This document shows, piece by piece, positions 7,979 to 16,799 of a stretch of 64,000 nt of DNA (its first letter is position 1; each line of letters begins with the position of its first letter). Both the position numbers and the translations under genes were made by a program. This DNA comes from Acinetobacter sp. HR7. Its GTDB lineage: Bacteria; Pseudomonadota; Gammaproteobacteria; Pseudomonadales; Moraxellaceae. The stretch is taken from assembly GCF_000773685.1 (NCBI RefSeq), contig NZ_JPQO01000206.1, positions 27,874 through 91,873 on the forward strand, written 5' to 3'. The notes beneath the pieces were generated by a model that was not told the origin of the DNA, did not search any database, and saw only the letters and a list, made by a program, of their open reading frames with translations.

Positions 7979-9181
7979 TTATGCGCGATTCAGGTATTGT
8001 TCAAGAACGTGGTAGCCATGACGAATCAGGATTTCTTCGTCTTGTAAATGCATGACTTTCTTCGCCTTAGATTCCAGAGCTTCTTGGGTATCTTCCATGG
8101 TTGCAGTATCTTCTAACCATGCATTGCGCTGTAAAACTTGCGCGAATTCCTGTGCCCAACGCTCTGAATAAGTTTTCGCTTTAGGCAGGTAGTAACGGCC
8201 TTCCCAACGAGTCTTGTTATGACCGACTGGCCAGAACTGATGGGTAAACCACACGCCTTCTGTCACGTGTACAAGGATATTCGGGAAGATAACTGATAGT
8301 TCGAATGAAAAATCATCACGGTCATTTGGATTCACTGACTTCGGTAACTGGTTACGTTCATAGTGGTTGACCAGTGATGCTCCGGTAATTTCTCCGGAAA
8401 GTGCCGCAGCTGGTTTTGGATTGGCATTTTTGGTTAAGCACACTGCACAGGTACGGTGGTCACCGAATAATTGAACTTCCTGTAAGCCAGAGGCAAATAC
8501 ATTCGGGAATGAGCCAGCATGAATGGTTGCAACGTGGTAAGCCTCGGCGAAGGCATCATGTGCCACTTTCCAGTTACAGTTCAGTACCGTGTTATAAGCA
8601 AAGCATTCTTCCATTTCATGGAATGGATAACCGCCTAGGTGCTCACCCATGCCACCTAAAAATTCTTCAACACCTTGTGTACCTTCATTATCTAAATTAA
8701 CAAAGATGAAGCCTTCCCAAACTTCAGTACGTACTGGCGCCAGACCATTGTGGCCTTTGTCAAAGCAAGAAGTGAATTTTTCTTCTTCAGGTACGCTAAC
8801 CAGATCGCCTTTGGCATCATATACCCAGCCATGGAAACGACAGGTAACAACCGCAGCCTTACTTGAACCAAAAGTTTCATTATCAGTTTCTACAACGACT
8901 TTATTACCACGATGCGAACAGATGTTATGGAAACCACGGATTTCACCGTCTTTGCCATGCATAAGGATTACAGAGGTTTTAGCGAAGTCCAGACGCTTCA
9001 CTTTGTAATCACCTTTCTTTGGAATTTCTTCGACACGACCAACTTTCAGCCATACTTTAGAGAAAACTTTGTCGATTTCTTCCTGATAGATTTCAGGTGA
9101 AATACATGGTTCTGTTGGAATCGGTTCAATACCGAGTTCAGGATAAAGTTCGCCCCAACGGAGTTTAGAATTACTGTTCAT
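7979..9181 (-). CDS. Rieske non-heme iron oxygenase, alpha subunit
   Basis: The protein has 400 residues. The N-terminal Rieske domain has CSHRGNKV and CRFHGWVYDAKGDL (C-x-H...C-x2-H). The catalytic domain has the iron site NWKVAHDAFAEAYHVATIH, with the two His ligands in YHVATIH. The residue aligned with the Asp that normally bridges the Rieske and mononuclear iron centres is Glu (AEAYH instead of xDxYH). The enzyme should hydroxylate an aromatic ring or demethylate a substrate using electrons from the ferredoxin and reductase genes downstream. It is the first oxygenase gene of the operon, 89 bp after the amidase gene. Confidence 0.9.
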   Translation of the reverse strand: MNSNSKLRWGELYPELGIEPIPTEPCISPEIYQEEIDKVFSKVWLKVGRVEEIPKKGDYKVKRLDFAKTSVILMHGKDGEIRGFHNICSHRGNKVVVETDNETFGSSKAAVVTCRFHGWVYDAKGDLVSVPEEEKFTSCFDKGHNGLAPVRTEVWEGFIFVNLDNEGTQGVEEFLGGMGEHLGGYPFHEMEECFAYNTVLNCNWKVAHDAFAEAYHVATIHAGSFPNVFASGLQEVQLFGDHRTCAVCLTKNANPKPAAALSGEITGASLVNHYERNQLPKSVNPNDRDDFSFELSVIFPNILVHVTEGVWFTHQFWPVGHNKTRWEGRYYLPKAKTYSERWAQEFAQVLQRNAWLEDTATMEDTQEALESKAKKVMHLQDEEILIRHGYHVLEQYLNRA

Positions 9182-9270
9182 ATGACATTCCTGTTCAAGT
9201 TTCTAAGTTCTTTACTTTCAATATGCAGTGGCATAGCACCACTGCAGTTGTTGGCTAATTTTGCTTTTGA

Positions 9271-10605
9271 TTAAATTTGATAATGTTCGCGAACCAGATC
9301 TGCAATGCCGAGTTTTTCCAGAATTGGCATCGGGCAAAGGAAAGTAGCGCGAACCATACCTGGCAAACGGCTGATTTCAATTGAACCTGTAATCGTGCAG
9401 CGGTTCATGACTTCGTCGTAGCTCAAGCCTGTAGTTTTTGCAGCACGGTTCAGAGCATTTTCAGTTGCATCATTCAGGTTCTTGCCTGTACCCATAAAAG
9501 TGATTGGGCCGCTTTCTTCAATTTCGGTTTGCCCCCAACGCTCACCCAGTGCTTTCACTTTTTCTTTCTCTTCTTTGGTAAATGGGCGTGCCATTGGTGG
9601 AAGATCATCTGGTGCTTGCAGCAGGATTGGACCATCAATAGTCAGACCTTTGATCACTTCCACTTGCAGTTCAGTTTCCCCTGATACATCTGTTGCGTGA
9701 CCGGCAATTTCGCCATTACCTTGCTGTGCATGCATATCGCCCATATAAACACCAGCACCTGGCACTTTTACTGGACAAATCAGAATACAACCCGGACGAA
9801 TGGAGTTAGTATCCATATGACCGTCCGTTTTCGCTGCAACTAGTTCTTCTTCAGTCATTCCATATTTATGTGGTGCATCAATCAGGAATTGACCAAAATC
9901 ATGGCAGTTATGTGAGTCTGGCAAGTCACGTGCAGGTGTGGTACCAATATTGCCCAGGAATGGACGCATGTGCGCTGCTACACCTGGCATATCAGCACGT
10001 GCCAGTGACAGAATAGAGTGCTGTGCTGCATGCTCAGGAAGTGCTGAAAGTTCACTCGCATTTCCAGCGAGTTTGTTCGCAATCTCTTGATTTACAGTCA
10101 GACTGACTTTGTTTTCTTCATCTAGCACAATCACATACCCGTGAGAGAAGCGGAAAGCACTTACTTCTGCACCACAGTTTTTACAGTGAATCGCATCTTC
10201 ACCAATGCCTTCAACGTAACTGGCTGGCTGTTCAGTCCCACAAGCATTACAGTATTTCGCCACAAACGGGTCGCCATGGTAACGGCCTTCAACAAACTGC
10301 ATCACACCTGAAGAAGTTGCGATTGACGTTACTTTCATCTTTTTGATTTTCAGAGCAACAGCATCACCTACTTCTGCACCTTCAATCGCCACAGGTAAAG
10401 TCACTTCATGACCGCCCTGAAATGCAGGGGTAATCATGGGGCCCCAGCAGCCTGGTGGTGTACCGGTTTTTAAAGTGCCGCCATTTTTTAGTGGACCCAG
10501 CATGCGTTGGCTTGGGCCAACAATACCGCCAGAAAACTCATTAACGATCAGGTAATCCACAGCATTTGTGCTGCCTGCTGCATATTCTTGGTTTTCAATT
10601 TTCAT
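9271..10605 (-). CDS. Acetamidase/formamidase (FmdA/AmdA) family hydrolase with zinc-ribbon insert
   Basis: This 444-residue protein has family landmarks TPPGCWGPMITPAF, RPGCILICPVKVPGAGVYMGD and MHAQQGNGEIAGHATDVSG. Family members hydrolyse formamide, acetamide and, in plants (IAMH1/2), indole-3-acetamide. Residues about 117-150 carry two CxxC pairs (YCNACG and HCKNCG), a zinc-ribbon-like insertion. It precedes the oxygenase genes, so it may release an acid and ammonia from an aromatic amide, or cleave an N-formyl intermediate formed later. Both roles are inference. Family assignment is firm. Confidence 0.85.
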   Translation of the reverse strand: MKIENQEYAAGSTNAVDYLIVNEFSGGIVGPSQRMLGPLKNGGTLKTGTPPGCWGPMITPAFQGGHEVTLPVAIEGAEVGDAVALKIKKMKVTSIATSSGVMQFVEGRYHGDPFVAKYCNACGTEQPASYVEGIGEDAIHCKNCGAEVSAFRFSHGYVIVLDEENKVSLTVNQEIANKLAGNASELSALPEHAAQHSILSLARADMPGVAAHMRPFLGNIGTTPARDLPDSHNCHDFGQFLIDAPHKYGMTEEELVAAKTDGHMDTNSIRPGCILICPVKVPGAGVYMGDMHAQQGNGEIAGHATDVSGETELQVEVIKGLTIDGPILLQAPDDLPPMARPFTKEEKEKVKALGERWGQTEIEESGPITFMGTGKNLNDATENALNRAAKTTGLSYDEVMNRCTITGSIEISRLPGMVRATFLCPMPILEKLGIADLVREHYQI

Positions 10606-10639
10606 AGTCTTACCCCTGTAGTCTTAAATAATTGATTGC

Positions 10640-11524
10640 TTAAAATGGAACGGTAATGTCGAGGGCAAACTTTTGACCTTCAGGTCGGTTTTCCACATTA
10701 AATTCTTTTTGGTATTTGGCTGCTACAGCGATGCCTTTCGGGAATTGGTAACGAACCTGTGGACCAATGCTGGCTGCTTTGGCTTTGAAATCGCCAAGAA
10801 TTGCGCCCTCTCCTGAGTCGCCTTCAAGCTGACGATGCACATAACCACCTAGTCCTACAGCTAATGGACCAGTGTGTTTGGCAACCAGATAATCCACATG
10901 TAAGGCATTGCCTGATTCATAGTTGGTATCTTTGTTTTCGAAGTTGATGTCGTACATCCACTTGGTCGTTACTTCGATACCCTGCTTGTTCAGGTAAGTC
11001 GCAGAAACAATTGGCTGAATGGTGTAGTAGTTACGCCCGATATTGGACAGACGGTTTTTGTTGTAAGAACCCACTGGAATATAGAAATCTACGCCAGTTG
11101 CTACATGAAAATCGCCTTTGTGCCAGCCCAGCAGGAATGGATCGATAATCACATCACCCATAGATCGGGTTTCGTCTTGATTACCACCTAAGGTAATGTC
11201 GGCGTTGGCATAGACTAGGAATGCGTGCATACCCCAATTTGCACCAAGAAAAGTTTTGTCACTAACGTAAATGCCACGGGCTACTGTCGCGAAAGTGTCC
11301 AGTTTGAAATCATCAAATACTGGATGATCATTTTTGAATTTGTCTGCTGAATAAAATTGGTTATAACTCATCAGGTAAGTACCTGGAGGCGGCATTGCAC
11401 CACCGAAGAAACTTTCCGTGCCATCTGGATAAGCACTGCCACCATTTTCAGCTGCTAGTGCGAATGGTGCGCAACCGAACAGGCTTGTGGTCAATGCCAC
11501 TGTTTTTAGATATTTTCTTACCAT
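10640..11524 (-). CDS. Outer-membrane channel of the phenol MetA/SphA family
   Basis: This 294-residue protein has a signal peptide (KYLKTVALTTSLFG ... ALAAENG). The mature part is beta-rich with alternating aromatic strands and ends in the outer-membrane signature Phe (ITVPF). The sequence pattern GTYLMSYNQFYSADKF and GVDFYIPVGSYN fits the COG4313 / Phenol_MetA_deg family, which is found in many aromatic catabolic operons. It probably lets the hydrophobic substrate cross the outer membrane. It is the first gene of the ten-gene operon. GGGGAA lies upstream of the ATG as ribosome-binding site. Confidence 0.82.
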   Translation of the reverse strand: MVRKYLKTVALTTSLFGCAPFALAAENGGSAYPDGTESFFGGAMPPPGTYLMSYNQFYSADKFKNDHPVFDDFKLDTFATVARGIYVSDKTFLGANWGMHAFLVYANADITLGGNQDETRSMGDVIIDPFLLGWHKGDFHVATGVDFYIPVGSYNKNRLSNIGRNYYTIQPIVSATYLNKQGIEVTTKWMYDINFENKDTNYESGNALHVDYLVAKHTGPLAVGLGGYVHRQLEGDSGEGAILGDFKAKAASIGPQVRYQFPKGIAVAAKYQKEFNVENRPEGQKFALDITVPF

Positions 11525-11617
11525 TTACAGCATTCCCCTGGTTCCTAAAGTCTTTGTTTTTCAGGCTTTCAGCCCTTTAAGCTCATGACTTAATCTAGAC
11601 CTGAAACATGGCAGGGA

Positions 11618-11709
11618 AATATAAGGACGAATCTGTGTTGTGTTAGGTGAATGTTATGTAGCAGTAGCGAATGGCTTTATAAACCCTAGTGTTTTGTATA
11701 GGTTTAAAT
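11618..11709 (-). promoter_or_regulatory. Presumed control region of the catabolic operon with shared TAAACCCTA box
   Basis: ATAAACCCTA at 11679-11688, followed by GTGTTTTG, and a further inverted element TATAGGTTTAAAT at 11697-11709 lie about 160-185 bp upstream of the porin gene. TAAACCCTA is identical to the core of the palindrome before the kinase gene. A possible minus-strand -10 (TATATT, 11618-11623) has no good -35 partner, as expected for an activator-dependent promoter. The assignment is inference from shared sequence. Confidence 0.4.
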
Positions 11710-11830
11710 AGGAAAATGACAGATGGCTATAGGGGTTTTTACTTATATGATGGGCTGAAAATTGGCAAATTTTTTTTAATATTTTTTGGATTTAATACAG
11801 ATAAGTAGGATTGAATTACTAAATAAGAAA

Positions 11831-11864
11831 TGAAGTGCCCTAACAAATGGGGTTAAAGCACTTC
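11831..11864. terminator. Hairpin in the 11525-12091 intergenic region
   Basis: GAAGTGC at 11832-11838 pairs with GCACTTC at 11858-11864, with additional inner pairing of CCTAAC and GGTTA. No strong U tract follows, so it may be a relic terminator or a structural element. Besides this, the porin control region and the 93-bp repeat, I see no gene in 11525-12091. Confidence 0.4.
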
Positions 11865-11898
11865 TTAAAATAAAGACAGGAAAATCACCTCATTCTCT

Positions 11899-11991
11899 GC
11901 CATTAAAGTCATCTGCAAATACATTAAAGGAAAAATATTTTATGCATTAGCAGAGCTTATGATTAATTAAAAATGGAATGAAGGTTGATAG
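11899..11991. repeat. Right copy of degenerate 93-bp direct repeat flanking the catabolic island
   Basis: This is the partner of 668-760 in the same orientation and of the same length. In the left copy the sequence runs through a transporter start codon; here no transporter gene follows, so this copy appears to be a detached remnant of such an upstream region. Confidence 0.6.
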
Positions 11992-12091
11992 CAGAAAGTC
12001 TGGATTAACAAGGCGACGAATTATGTCGTAGTTCAATTGACTAGAAGCATAAATATTTTAAGATCTTCTTTAAAAAAAGATCGGAATTAAT

Positions 12092-12577
12092 ATGAAAATA
12101 CCAAGTGATGCAAAACAAATTTTCTTACTAGAGTTAGTAATATCTATTCTTAGCACATTTTTTTTAATGGGGCTTACCTTTTTATATTCTCGTAGTGAAG
12201 GTCTTGTCGAATTAATTAATGGCTATAATGATCAATTTAAAACACCTAATTTAATGAATTTATTAATTTTACTCTTTATTGGTCTAATTACTTGGATTTT
12301 TTATTATTTCTTTAATTTTAAGCATAAGATTTTTCTTAAGAAATTATCTGTGGAGCTATTTAATATTTGCATCAATTTGCTTCGGTTAGCTAGTGGCATT
12401 ATGTTTTCATTTATAATTTTACATTTACTAGTAGAGGGATATTCAGAAAAATTACCTCGCATTTTTCTCTTTGGTTTCTTGGCGCTAGTTGAAGTCACTT
12501 GTTTTTCTTACTTTAAAGATTATTATTTTTTTAAAGAAAAATCATCATATACCCCAATAAAATATAGAGCCTCTTAA
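12092..12577 (+). CDS. Unrecognised AT-rich multi-pass membrane protein
   Basis: The 161-residue product has about four hydrophobic helices: LVISILSTFFLMGLTFLY, LLILLFIGLITWIFYYFF, the segment around ASGIMFSFIILHLL, and FLFGFLALVEVTCFSYF. I do not recognise a family. Base composition is clearly more AT-rich than the flanking urease and catabolic genes, which suggests horizontal origin. It is a lone gene between the 93-bp repeat and the urease locus. Bases 12063-12082 just upstream contain a GATCTTC/AAAAAGATC-type hairpin. The ATG has only a weak AATTAA leader, so the start is moderately certain. Confidence 0.65.
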   Translation: MKIPSDAKQIFLLELVISILSTFFLMGLTFLYSRSEGLVELINGYNDQFKTPNLMNLLILLFIGLITWIFYYFFNFKHKIFLKKLSVELFNICINLLRLASGIMFSFIILHLLVEGYSEKLPRIFLFGFLALVEVTCFSYFKDYYFFKEKSSYTPIKYRAS

Positions 12578-12591
12578 ATTTATAGAGGCTC
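12567..12591. terminator. Bidirectional hairpin between the membrane protein gene and ureC
   Basis: GAGCCTCT and AGAGGCTC pair perfectly around a 9-nt AT loop. It lies between two convergent genes and overlaps the stop of the first. Flanking T/A tracts are short, so termination strength is uncertain. Confidence 0.6.
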
Positions 12592-12599
12592 TTAAAATC

Positions 12600-14300
12600 C
12601 TAGAACAAGAAATACCTTTGCGCCATCGGCAATACTTCTGCCGGTTCACAGGTCAGCAATTTACCATCAGCCCGTACTTCATAAATCTCGGGATCAACTT
12701 CCATCACCGGACAGTAAGTATTCAGCTTCATATCTTTTTTCTGGATATTTCGCGTGTTCTTACATGGACTGATCAGCTTTTTCAGCCCCAGTTTTTCATG
12801 CACACCGGCATCAATTGCTATCTGCGACAGGAAGGTAATACAGGTGTTATGCACGCCACGTGGATAGGCACCAAACATCGGACGGTAATGTACCGGCTGT
12901 GGCGTTGGAATCGAAGCATTAATATCACCCATTGGCGCTGCTGCAATCATGCCACCTTTAATAATCATCGAAGGTTTTACACCAAAGAAAGCCGGTTTCC
13001 ATAACACCAAATCCGCCAGTTTACCTTCTTCCACCGAACCAATTTCATGACTTAGGCCATGGGTAATCGCCGGGTTGATCGTATATTTGGCGATATAACG
13101 TTTCACGCGGTTATTGTCATGCGTTGCCTTATCACCTTCTAATGGACCACGCTGCACCTTCATTTTATGGGCAGTTTGCCAGGTACGAATCACTACTTCA
13201 CCGACACGGCCCATCGCCTGCGAGTCTGAAGACATCATAGCAATCGCACCCATATCCTGCAAAATATCCTCTGCGGCAATGGTTTCACGACGGATACGGC
13301 TTTCAGCAAACGCCACATCTTCTGCAATTGCAGGATCCAGATGGTGACAGACCATCAGCATATCCAGATGCTCATCAATGGTATTGATGGTATAGGGACG
13401 GGTTGGATTGGTTGAAGATGGCAATACATTTGACTGGCCAATCGCTTTCAAAATATCGGGCGCATGTCCACCACCCGCACCTTCGGTATGGTAAGTATGA
13501 ATAGTACGATTTTTAAATGCCGCCAAAGTTTCTTCTAGAAAGCCACTTTCGTTTAGTGTGTCCGTATGGATCGCCACCTGCACATCATACTGATCTGCCA
13601 CAGTCAAACAGTTGTCGATGGCAGCAGGTGTAGAACCCCAGTCTTCATGTAGTTTCAGTCCCACTACACCGGCTTTAATCTGCTCTGCTACTGGTTCCGG
13701 CTGGCTTAAGTTACCTTTACCCAATAAACCAATATTCATTGGCAAGTCATCAATGGCTTGCAGCATAGTGGAAATGTGCCAAGGGCCTGGCGTCACTGTC
13801 GTTGCAGATGTGCCTGCTGCTGGACCTGTACCGCCACCAATCATAGTGGTAATACCTGACATCAACGCAGTTTCGACCTGTTGCGGGCAAATCCAGTGAA
13901 TATGGGTATCTACACCACCGGCTGTCAGAATCTGTCCTTCACCGGCAATGGCTTCCGTCGCAGCACCTAGGGGAATGGTAATATCTGGCTGAATATCAGG
14001 GTTACCGGCTTTACCGATTTTCCAGATGCGGCCATTTTTTAATCCCACATCGGCTTTGACGATTCCCCACCAGTCTACAATCAAGGCATTGGTAATCACC
14101 GTATCCGCGACTTCATCAGCGAGTAACTGGGATTGCCCCATACCATCACGGATGACCTTACCACCACCAAATTTGACTTCTTCACCATAGGTGGTCAGGT
14201 CCTGTTCGACTTCAATAAACAGCTCGGTATCGGCTAAACGGACACGGTCACCCACCGTTGGACCAAACATTTCCGCATAAGCGCGGCGTGACATTTTCAT
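12600..14300 (-). CDS. ureC: Urease alpha subunit
   Basis: At 566 residues it has the exact length of canonical UreC. It contains the start-region signature [16 protein letters not shown], the dinickel ligands in [12 protein letters not shown], the Lys that becomes carbamylated in [12 protein letters not shown] (about residue 217), HTDTLNESG, the flap [12 protein letters not shown], and [14 protein letters not shown]. Urease hydrolyses urea to ammonia and carbamate in the cytoplasm as a UreABC complex. It is the last gene of the urease locus, 15 bp after ureB. The ATG at 14300 is preceded by AGAGGA. Confidence 0.98.
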   Translation of the reverse strand: MKMSRRAYAEMFGPTVGDRVRLADTELFIEVEQDLTTYGEEVKFGGGKVIRDGMGQSQLLADEVADTVITNALIVDWWGIVKADVGLKNGRIWKIGKAGNPDIQPDITIPLGAATEAIAGEGQILTAGGVDTHIHWICPQQVETALMSGITTMIGGGTGPAAGTSATTVTPGPWHISTMLQAIDDLPMNIGLLGKGNLSQPEPVAEQIKAGVVGLKLHEDWGSTPAAIDNCLTVADQYDVQVAIHTDTLNESGFLEETLAAFKNRTIHTYHTEGAGGGHAPDILKAIGQSNVLPSSTNPTRPYTINTIDEHLDMLMVCHHLDPAIAEDVAFAESRIRRETIAAEDILQDMGAIAMMSSDSQAMGRVGEVVIRTWQTAHKMKVQRGPLEGDKATHDNNRVKRYIAKYTINPAITHGLSHEIGSVEEGKLADLVLWKPAFFGVKPSMIIKGGMIAAAPMGDINASIPTPQPVHYRPMFGAYPRGVHNTCITFLSQIAIDAGVHEKLGLKKLISPCKNTRNIQKKDMKLNTYCPVMEVDPEIYEVRADGKLLTCEPAEVLPMAQRYFLF

Positions 14301-14315
14301 TTTATAGTTATCCTC

Positions 14316-14624
14316 TTAGTCCAACTTACCCATGACACGACCCGCAAAGCCATACACTTCACGCTTGCCTGCCAATGCTACTAGCTCTACATCGCGGCTT
14401 TGTCCTGGCTCAAAACGGACCGCGGTTCCAGCAGCAATATTCAGGCGATAGCCTTTGACCTGTTCACGGTCAAACTGCAAGGCGTCATTGGCTTCATAAA
14501 AATGAAAATGTGAACCCACCTGAATTGGACGATCACCGGCATTGGATACCGTGAGTTTTAAAATCTGCCGACCGACATTCATTTCAATGTCCAGATCTGG
14601 CGTAATAATTTCCCCTGGAATCAT
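14316..14624 (-). CDS. ureB: Urease beta subunit
   Basis: The 102-residue protein begins [16 protein letters not shown] and contains [20 protein letters not shown] and the C-terminal [17 protein letters not shown], all typical of UreB. It forms the urease core with UreA and UreC. It follows ureA by 9 bp and precedes ureC by 15 bp, so the three structural genes are co-translated. Confidence 0.97.
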   Translation of the reverse strand: MIPGEIITPDLDIEMNVGRQILKLTVSNAGDRPIQVGSHFHFYEANDALQFDREQVKGYRLNIAAGTAVRFEPGQSRDVELVALAGKREVYGFAGRVMGKLD

Positions 14625-14633
14625 AATCTGCTC

Positions 14634-14936
14634 CTAGACAATCGGCTGATGCACAGTGACAAGTTTGGAACCATCCGGGAAAGTCGCTTCCACCTGAACT
14701 TCAGCAATCATTTCCGGTACGCCTTCCATCACGTCTTCACGCTTGAGCAAGGTTGTACCGTAATGCATCAGTTCGCTCACGCTCATGCCATCACGCGCAC
14801 CCTCCAGCAGCGCAGCAGAAATATAGGCGATTGCTTCCGGGTAATTCAGCTTCAGCCCTCGTGCTTTACGACGCTCCGCCACCAGTCCTGCAGTAAAAAT
14901 CAGTAGCTTGTCTTTTTCTGTGGGATTGAGTTCCAT
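14634..14936 (-). CDS. ureA: Urease gamma subunit
   Basis: The 100-residue protein begins [16 protein letters not shown] and contains [20 protein letters not shown] and the conserved end [14 protein letters not shown] of UreA. It is the first structural gene. A 319-bp gap filled with palindromic repeats separates it from ureD upstream, so ureABC may have their own promoter. Confidence 0.97.
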   Translation of the reverse strand: MELNPTEKDKLLIFTAGLVAERRKARGLKLNYPEAIAYISAALLEGARDGMSVSELMHYGTTLLKREDVMEGVPEMIAEVQVEATFPDGSKLVTVHQPIV

Positions 14937-15003
14937 ATCTCTTTCCTAATGTATTTCAATTTTTTTAAAGCAAATTTTGTGCAAGGTTGAATCATTATTA
15001 ATT

Positions 15004-15255
15004 CTCCCTCCCAATGGGATGAGAGACAGAGTCTCGCAAGAGAGGGATGGTTTATGGCAAATGCTTGACCTCTCCCTAATCCTCTCCTATAAGGAGAGGG
15101 AACTTTTCTCTAAATTCACAATGGAAGCTCCTCCCTTTGTAAAAGAGTGAGAAGCACTGCTTCGCAAGGAGGGATTCTTAAAAAATAATCTCCCCAAACC
15201 CCTCTTTTTCAAAGAGGGCTATCTCCTCCCTTTTACAAAGGGAGGTCGGGAGGGA
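15004..15255. repeat. Cluster of C-rich palindromic (REP-like) repeats between ureD and ureA
   Basis: About five imperfect palindromes with CTCCCT/AGGGAG ends occur in tandem. Units near 15004-15047 and 15130-15173 share one design: a TCCCTC-type end, an inner hairpin (GAGAC-AGA-GTCTC or GAAGC-ACT-GCTTC), then CGCAAG and a GAGGGA end. Further hairpins are CCTCTCCT/AGGAGAGG (15080-15098), CCTCTTT/AAAGAGG (15201-15217) and CCTCCCTTT/AAAGGGAGG (about 15226-15245). They look like dispersed intergenic repeats, not coding sequence. They may act as RNA processing or termination sites within the urease locus. Confidence 0.65.
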
Positions 15256-16149
15256 TTATGTCCTCCAAATCCTCGGAAACTCTTCATCCAGCCCAAACCA
15301 GTAACGGCGTAAACGGGCACGAATTGCTGCAAATGCATCATGACATTGGCGTACATCATCTCCGAGATAACGGGCGGTAACCACATCATCCAGCAAAGTC
15401 AAAGTCACGGGTACATCCATGCGCATAATCAGTTCACGAATCAGATCCAGATGCTCATCCAGATAAAAGCTGGCACGGTATTTTTCCGGCGGTACTGCCC
15501 AAAAGCTGCCCATGACGGCATGACCATTCATGCCGAGGCAAGATTTTAACCAGCGATCCTGACCAAAAAATTTCAACTGATCTGCAACCAACAGCTTTGA
15601 ACCGCGATACAGCAAAAATCGGCTACGATAACCGCCTTGCTCAAACTGCTCGGATCGTGCCTGACGGCCAATCACCAGCATATCCCAGCCAATAAAGCTG
15701 GCAGTCTGATCGAGCTGAATCGTGGTAGAGGCATGCGCATTGGCACCATCAAACAGCATGGTTTCCTGTGGCAGCCATTCAAAAATGCCCTGTTCTTCCA
15801 CCCGGATATCAATATGCTGATAGGCCTGTTTCAGGTTGGTTTTGTACCATTTGCCTGCGCCCGGTGTAGTGACCAGACCATGCGCATTTGGCCCAACTTT
15901 CATGTCAAAGCTGAGGTGGTCACCACCAGCAATCCCCGCAGGTGGATGCACAATAATGGCGTGGCAGACCCCAGTCTTTTCAGGCCACAGCATTTTCTGC
16001 ACACGCACCGGCCCTTCATGTCTGCGATGTTGCAGGATGGTTCGTCCGGTGCTGGCATCGGCTTCAAACCCCAGTTGCAAACGTGCAAACCAGAGTTTTG
16101 TTGCCGATCCGTGTTCTGCTTCTACCACGCTATTCATCTTGCTGTGCAC
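15256..16149 (-). CDS. ureD: Urease accessory protein UreD
   Basis: The 297-residue protein contains the UreD landmarks [21 protein letters not shown] ([18 protein letters not shown]), [12 protein letters not shown] and [13 protein letters not shown]. UreD binds apo-urease and, with UreF and UreG, guides nickel insertion. The translated start is a GTG at 16149; an ATG four codons later (16137) is a reasonable alternative, and neither has a clear ribosome-binding site. It lies 18 bp after ureG, which is unusual because ureD normally precedes ureA directly at the front of the operon. Confidence 0.93.
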   Translation of the reverse strand: MHSKMNSVVEAEHGSATKLWFARLQLGFEADASTGRTILQHRRHEGPVRVQKMLWPEKTGVCHAIIVHPPAGIAGGDHLSFDMKVGPNAHGLVTTPGAGKWYKTNLKQAYQHIDIRVEEQGIFEWLPQETMLFDGANAHASTTIQLDQTASFIGWDMLVIGRQARSEQFEQGGYRSRFLLYRGSKLLVADQLKFFGQDRWLKSCLGMNGHAVMGSFWAVPPEKYRASFYLDEHLDLIRELIMRMDVPVTLTLLDDVVTARYLGDDVRQCHDAFAAIRARLRRYWFGLDEEFPRIWRT

Positions 16150-16167
16150 TAATCCTGACTGACCGAG

Positions 16168-16782
16168 TTAAGCCTTAAACAGACCTTGTTTTTCAATGAA
16201 TTCGATAATCTGATCCAGACCATCTTTGGTTTTCATATTGGAAAACAGGAAGGGCTTGTCACCACGCATACGTTTCGCATCCTGATCCATCACTTCCAGG
16301 CTTGCACCCACCATTGGCGCCAGGTCTGTTTTGTTAATGATTAAAAGATCAGACTTGGTAATCCCCGGGCCACCTTTACGTGGAATCTTTTCACCACCGG
16401 CCACGTCAATGACATATAAAGTCAGATCAGAAAGCTCAGGACTAAAGGTTGCAGCCAGGTTATCGCCACCACTTTCAATAATGATCAGCTCTAGCCCCTC
16501 GAACTTTTCACACAGGTCATCAATCGCAGCCAGGTTAATCGAGGCATCTTCACGAATTGCGGTATGCGGACAACCACCGGTTTCTACCCCAACAATACGG
16601 TCTGGCGACATCGCTTCATTACGGGTCAAAAAGTTGGAATCTTCCTTGGTATAAATGTCATTGGTCACCACGGCCATATTGTATTTTTCACGCAGTGCTT
16701 GACATAAATTCAGGGTCAATGCGGTTTTACCTGAACCCACTGGACCCCCGATACCAACGCGTAATGGACTACGTTCTGACAT
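16168..16782 (-). CDS. ureG: Urease accessory GTPase UreG
   Basis: The 204-residue SIMIBI-class GTPase has a P-loop [13 protein letters not shown], metal motif [15 protein letters not shown] (Cys-Pro-His), [15 protein letters not shown] and the NKTDLAP guanine-specificity motif. It delivers nickel to urease by GTP-driven complex changes with UreE, UreF and UreD. The gene follows ureF by 17 bp. Confidence 0.97.
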   Translation of the reverse strand: MSERSPLRVGIGGPVGSGKTALTLNLCQALREKYNMAVVTNDIYTKEDSNFLTRNEAMSPDRIVGVETGGCPHTAIREDASINLAAIDDLCEKFEGLELIIIESGGDNLAATFSPELSDLTLYVIDVAGGEKIPRKGGPGITKSDLLIINKTDLAPMVGASLEVMDQDAKRMRGDKPFLFSNMKTKDGLDQIIEFIEKQGLFKA

Positions 16783-16799
16783 AATTTTTCCTTTAATTT

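Noticed and set aside
3208..11524. The island is the iac (indole-3-acetate) operon
   Set aside because: Several protein types match, but the monooxygenase is StyA-like, not the acyl-CoA-dehydrogenase-like IacA, and an FmdA-type amidase is present. I therefore describe it as related in type only.
14937..15255. A small gene in the ureD-ureA gap
   Set aside because: All frames are broken and the sequence is made of palindromic repeats.
16331..16654. Long open frames opposite ureG, frmA, copA, cysK and catabolic genes
   Set aside because: They lie antisense or out of frame within well-identified genes, and their translations are low-complexity or lack family signatures.
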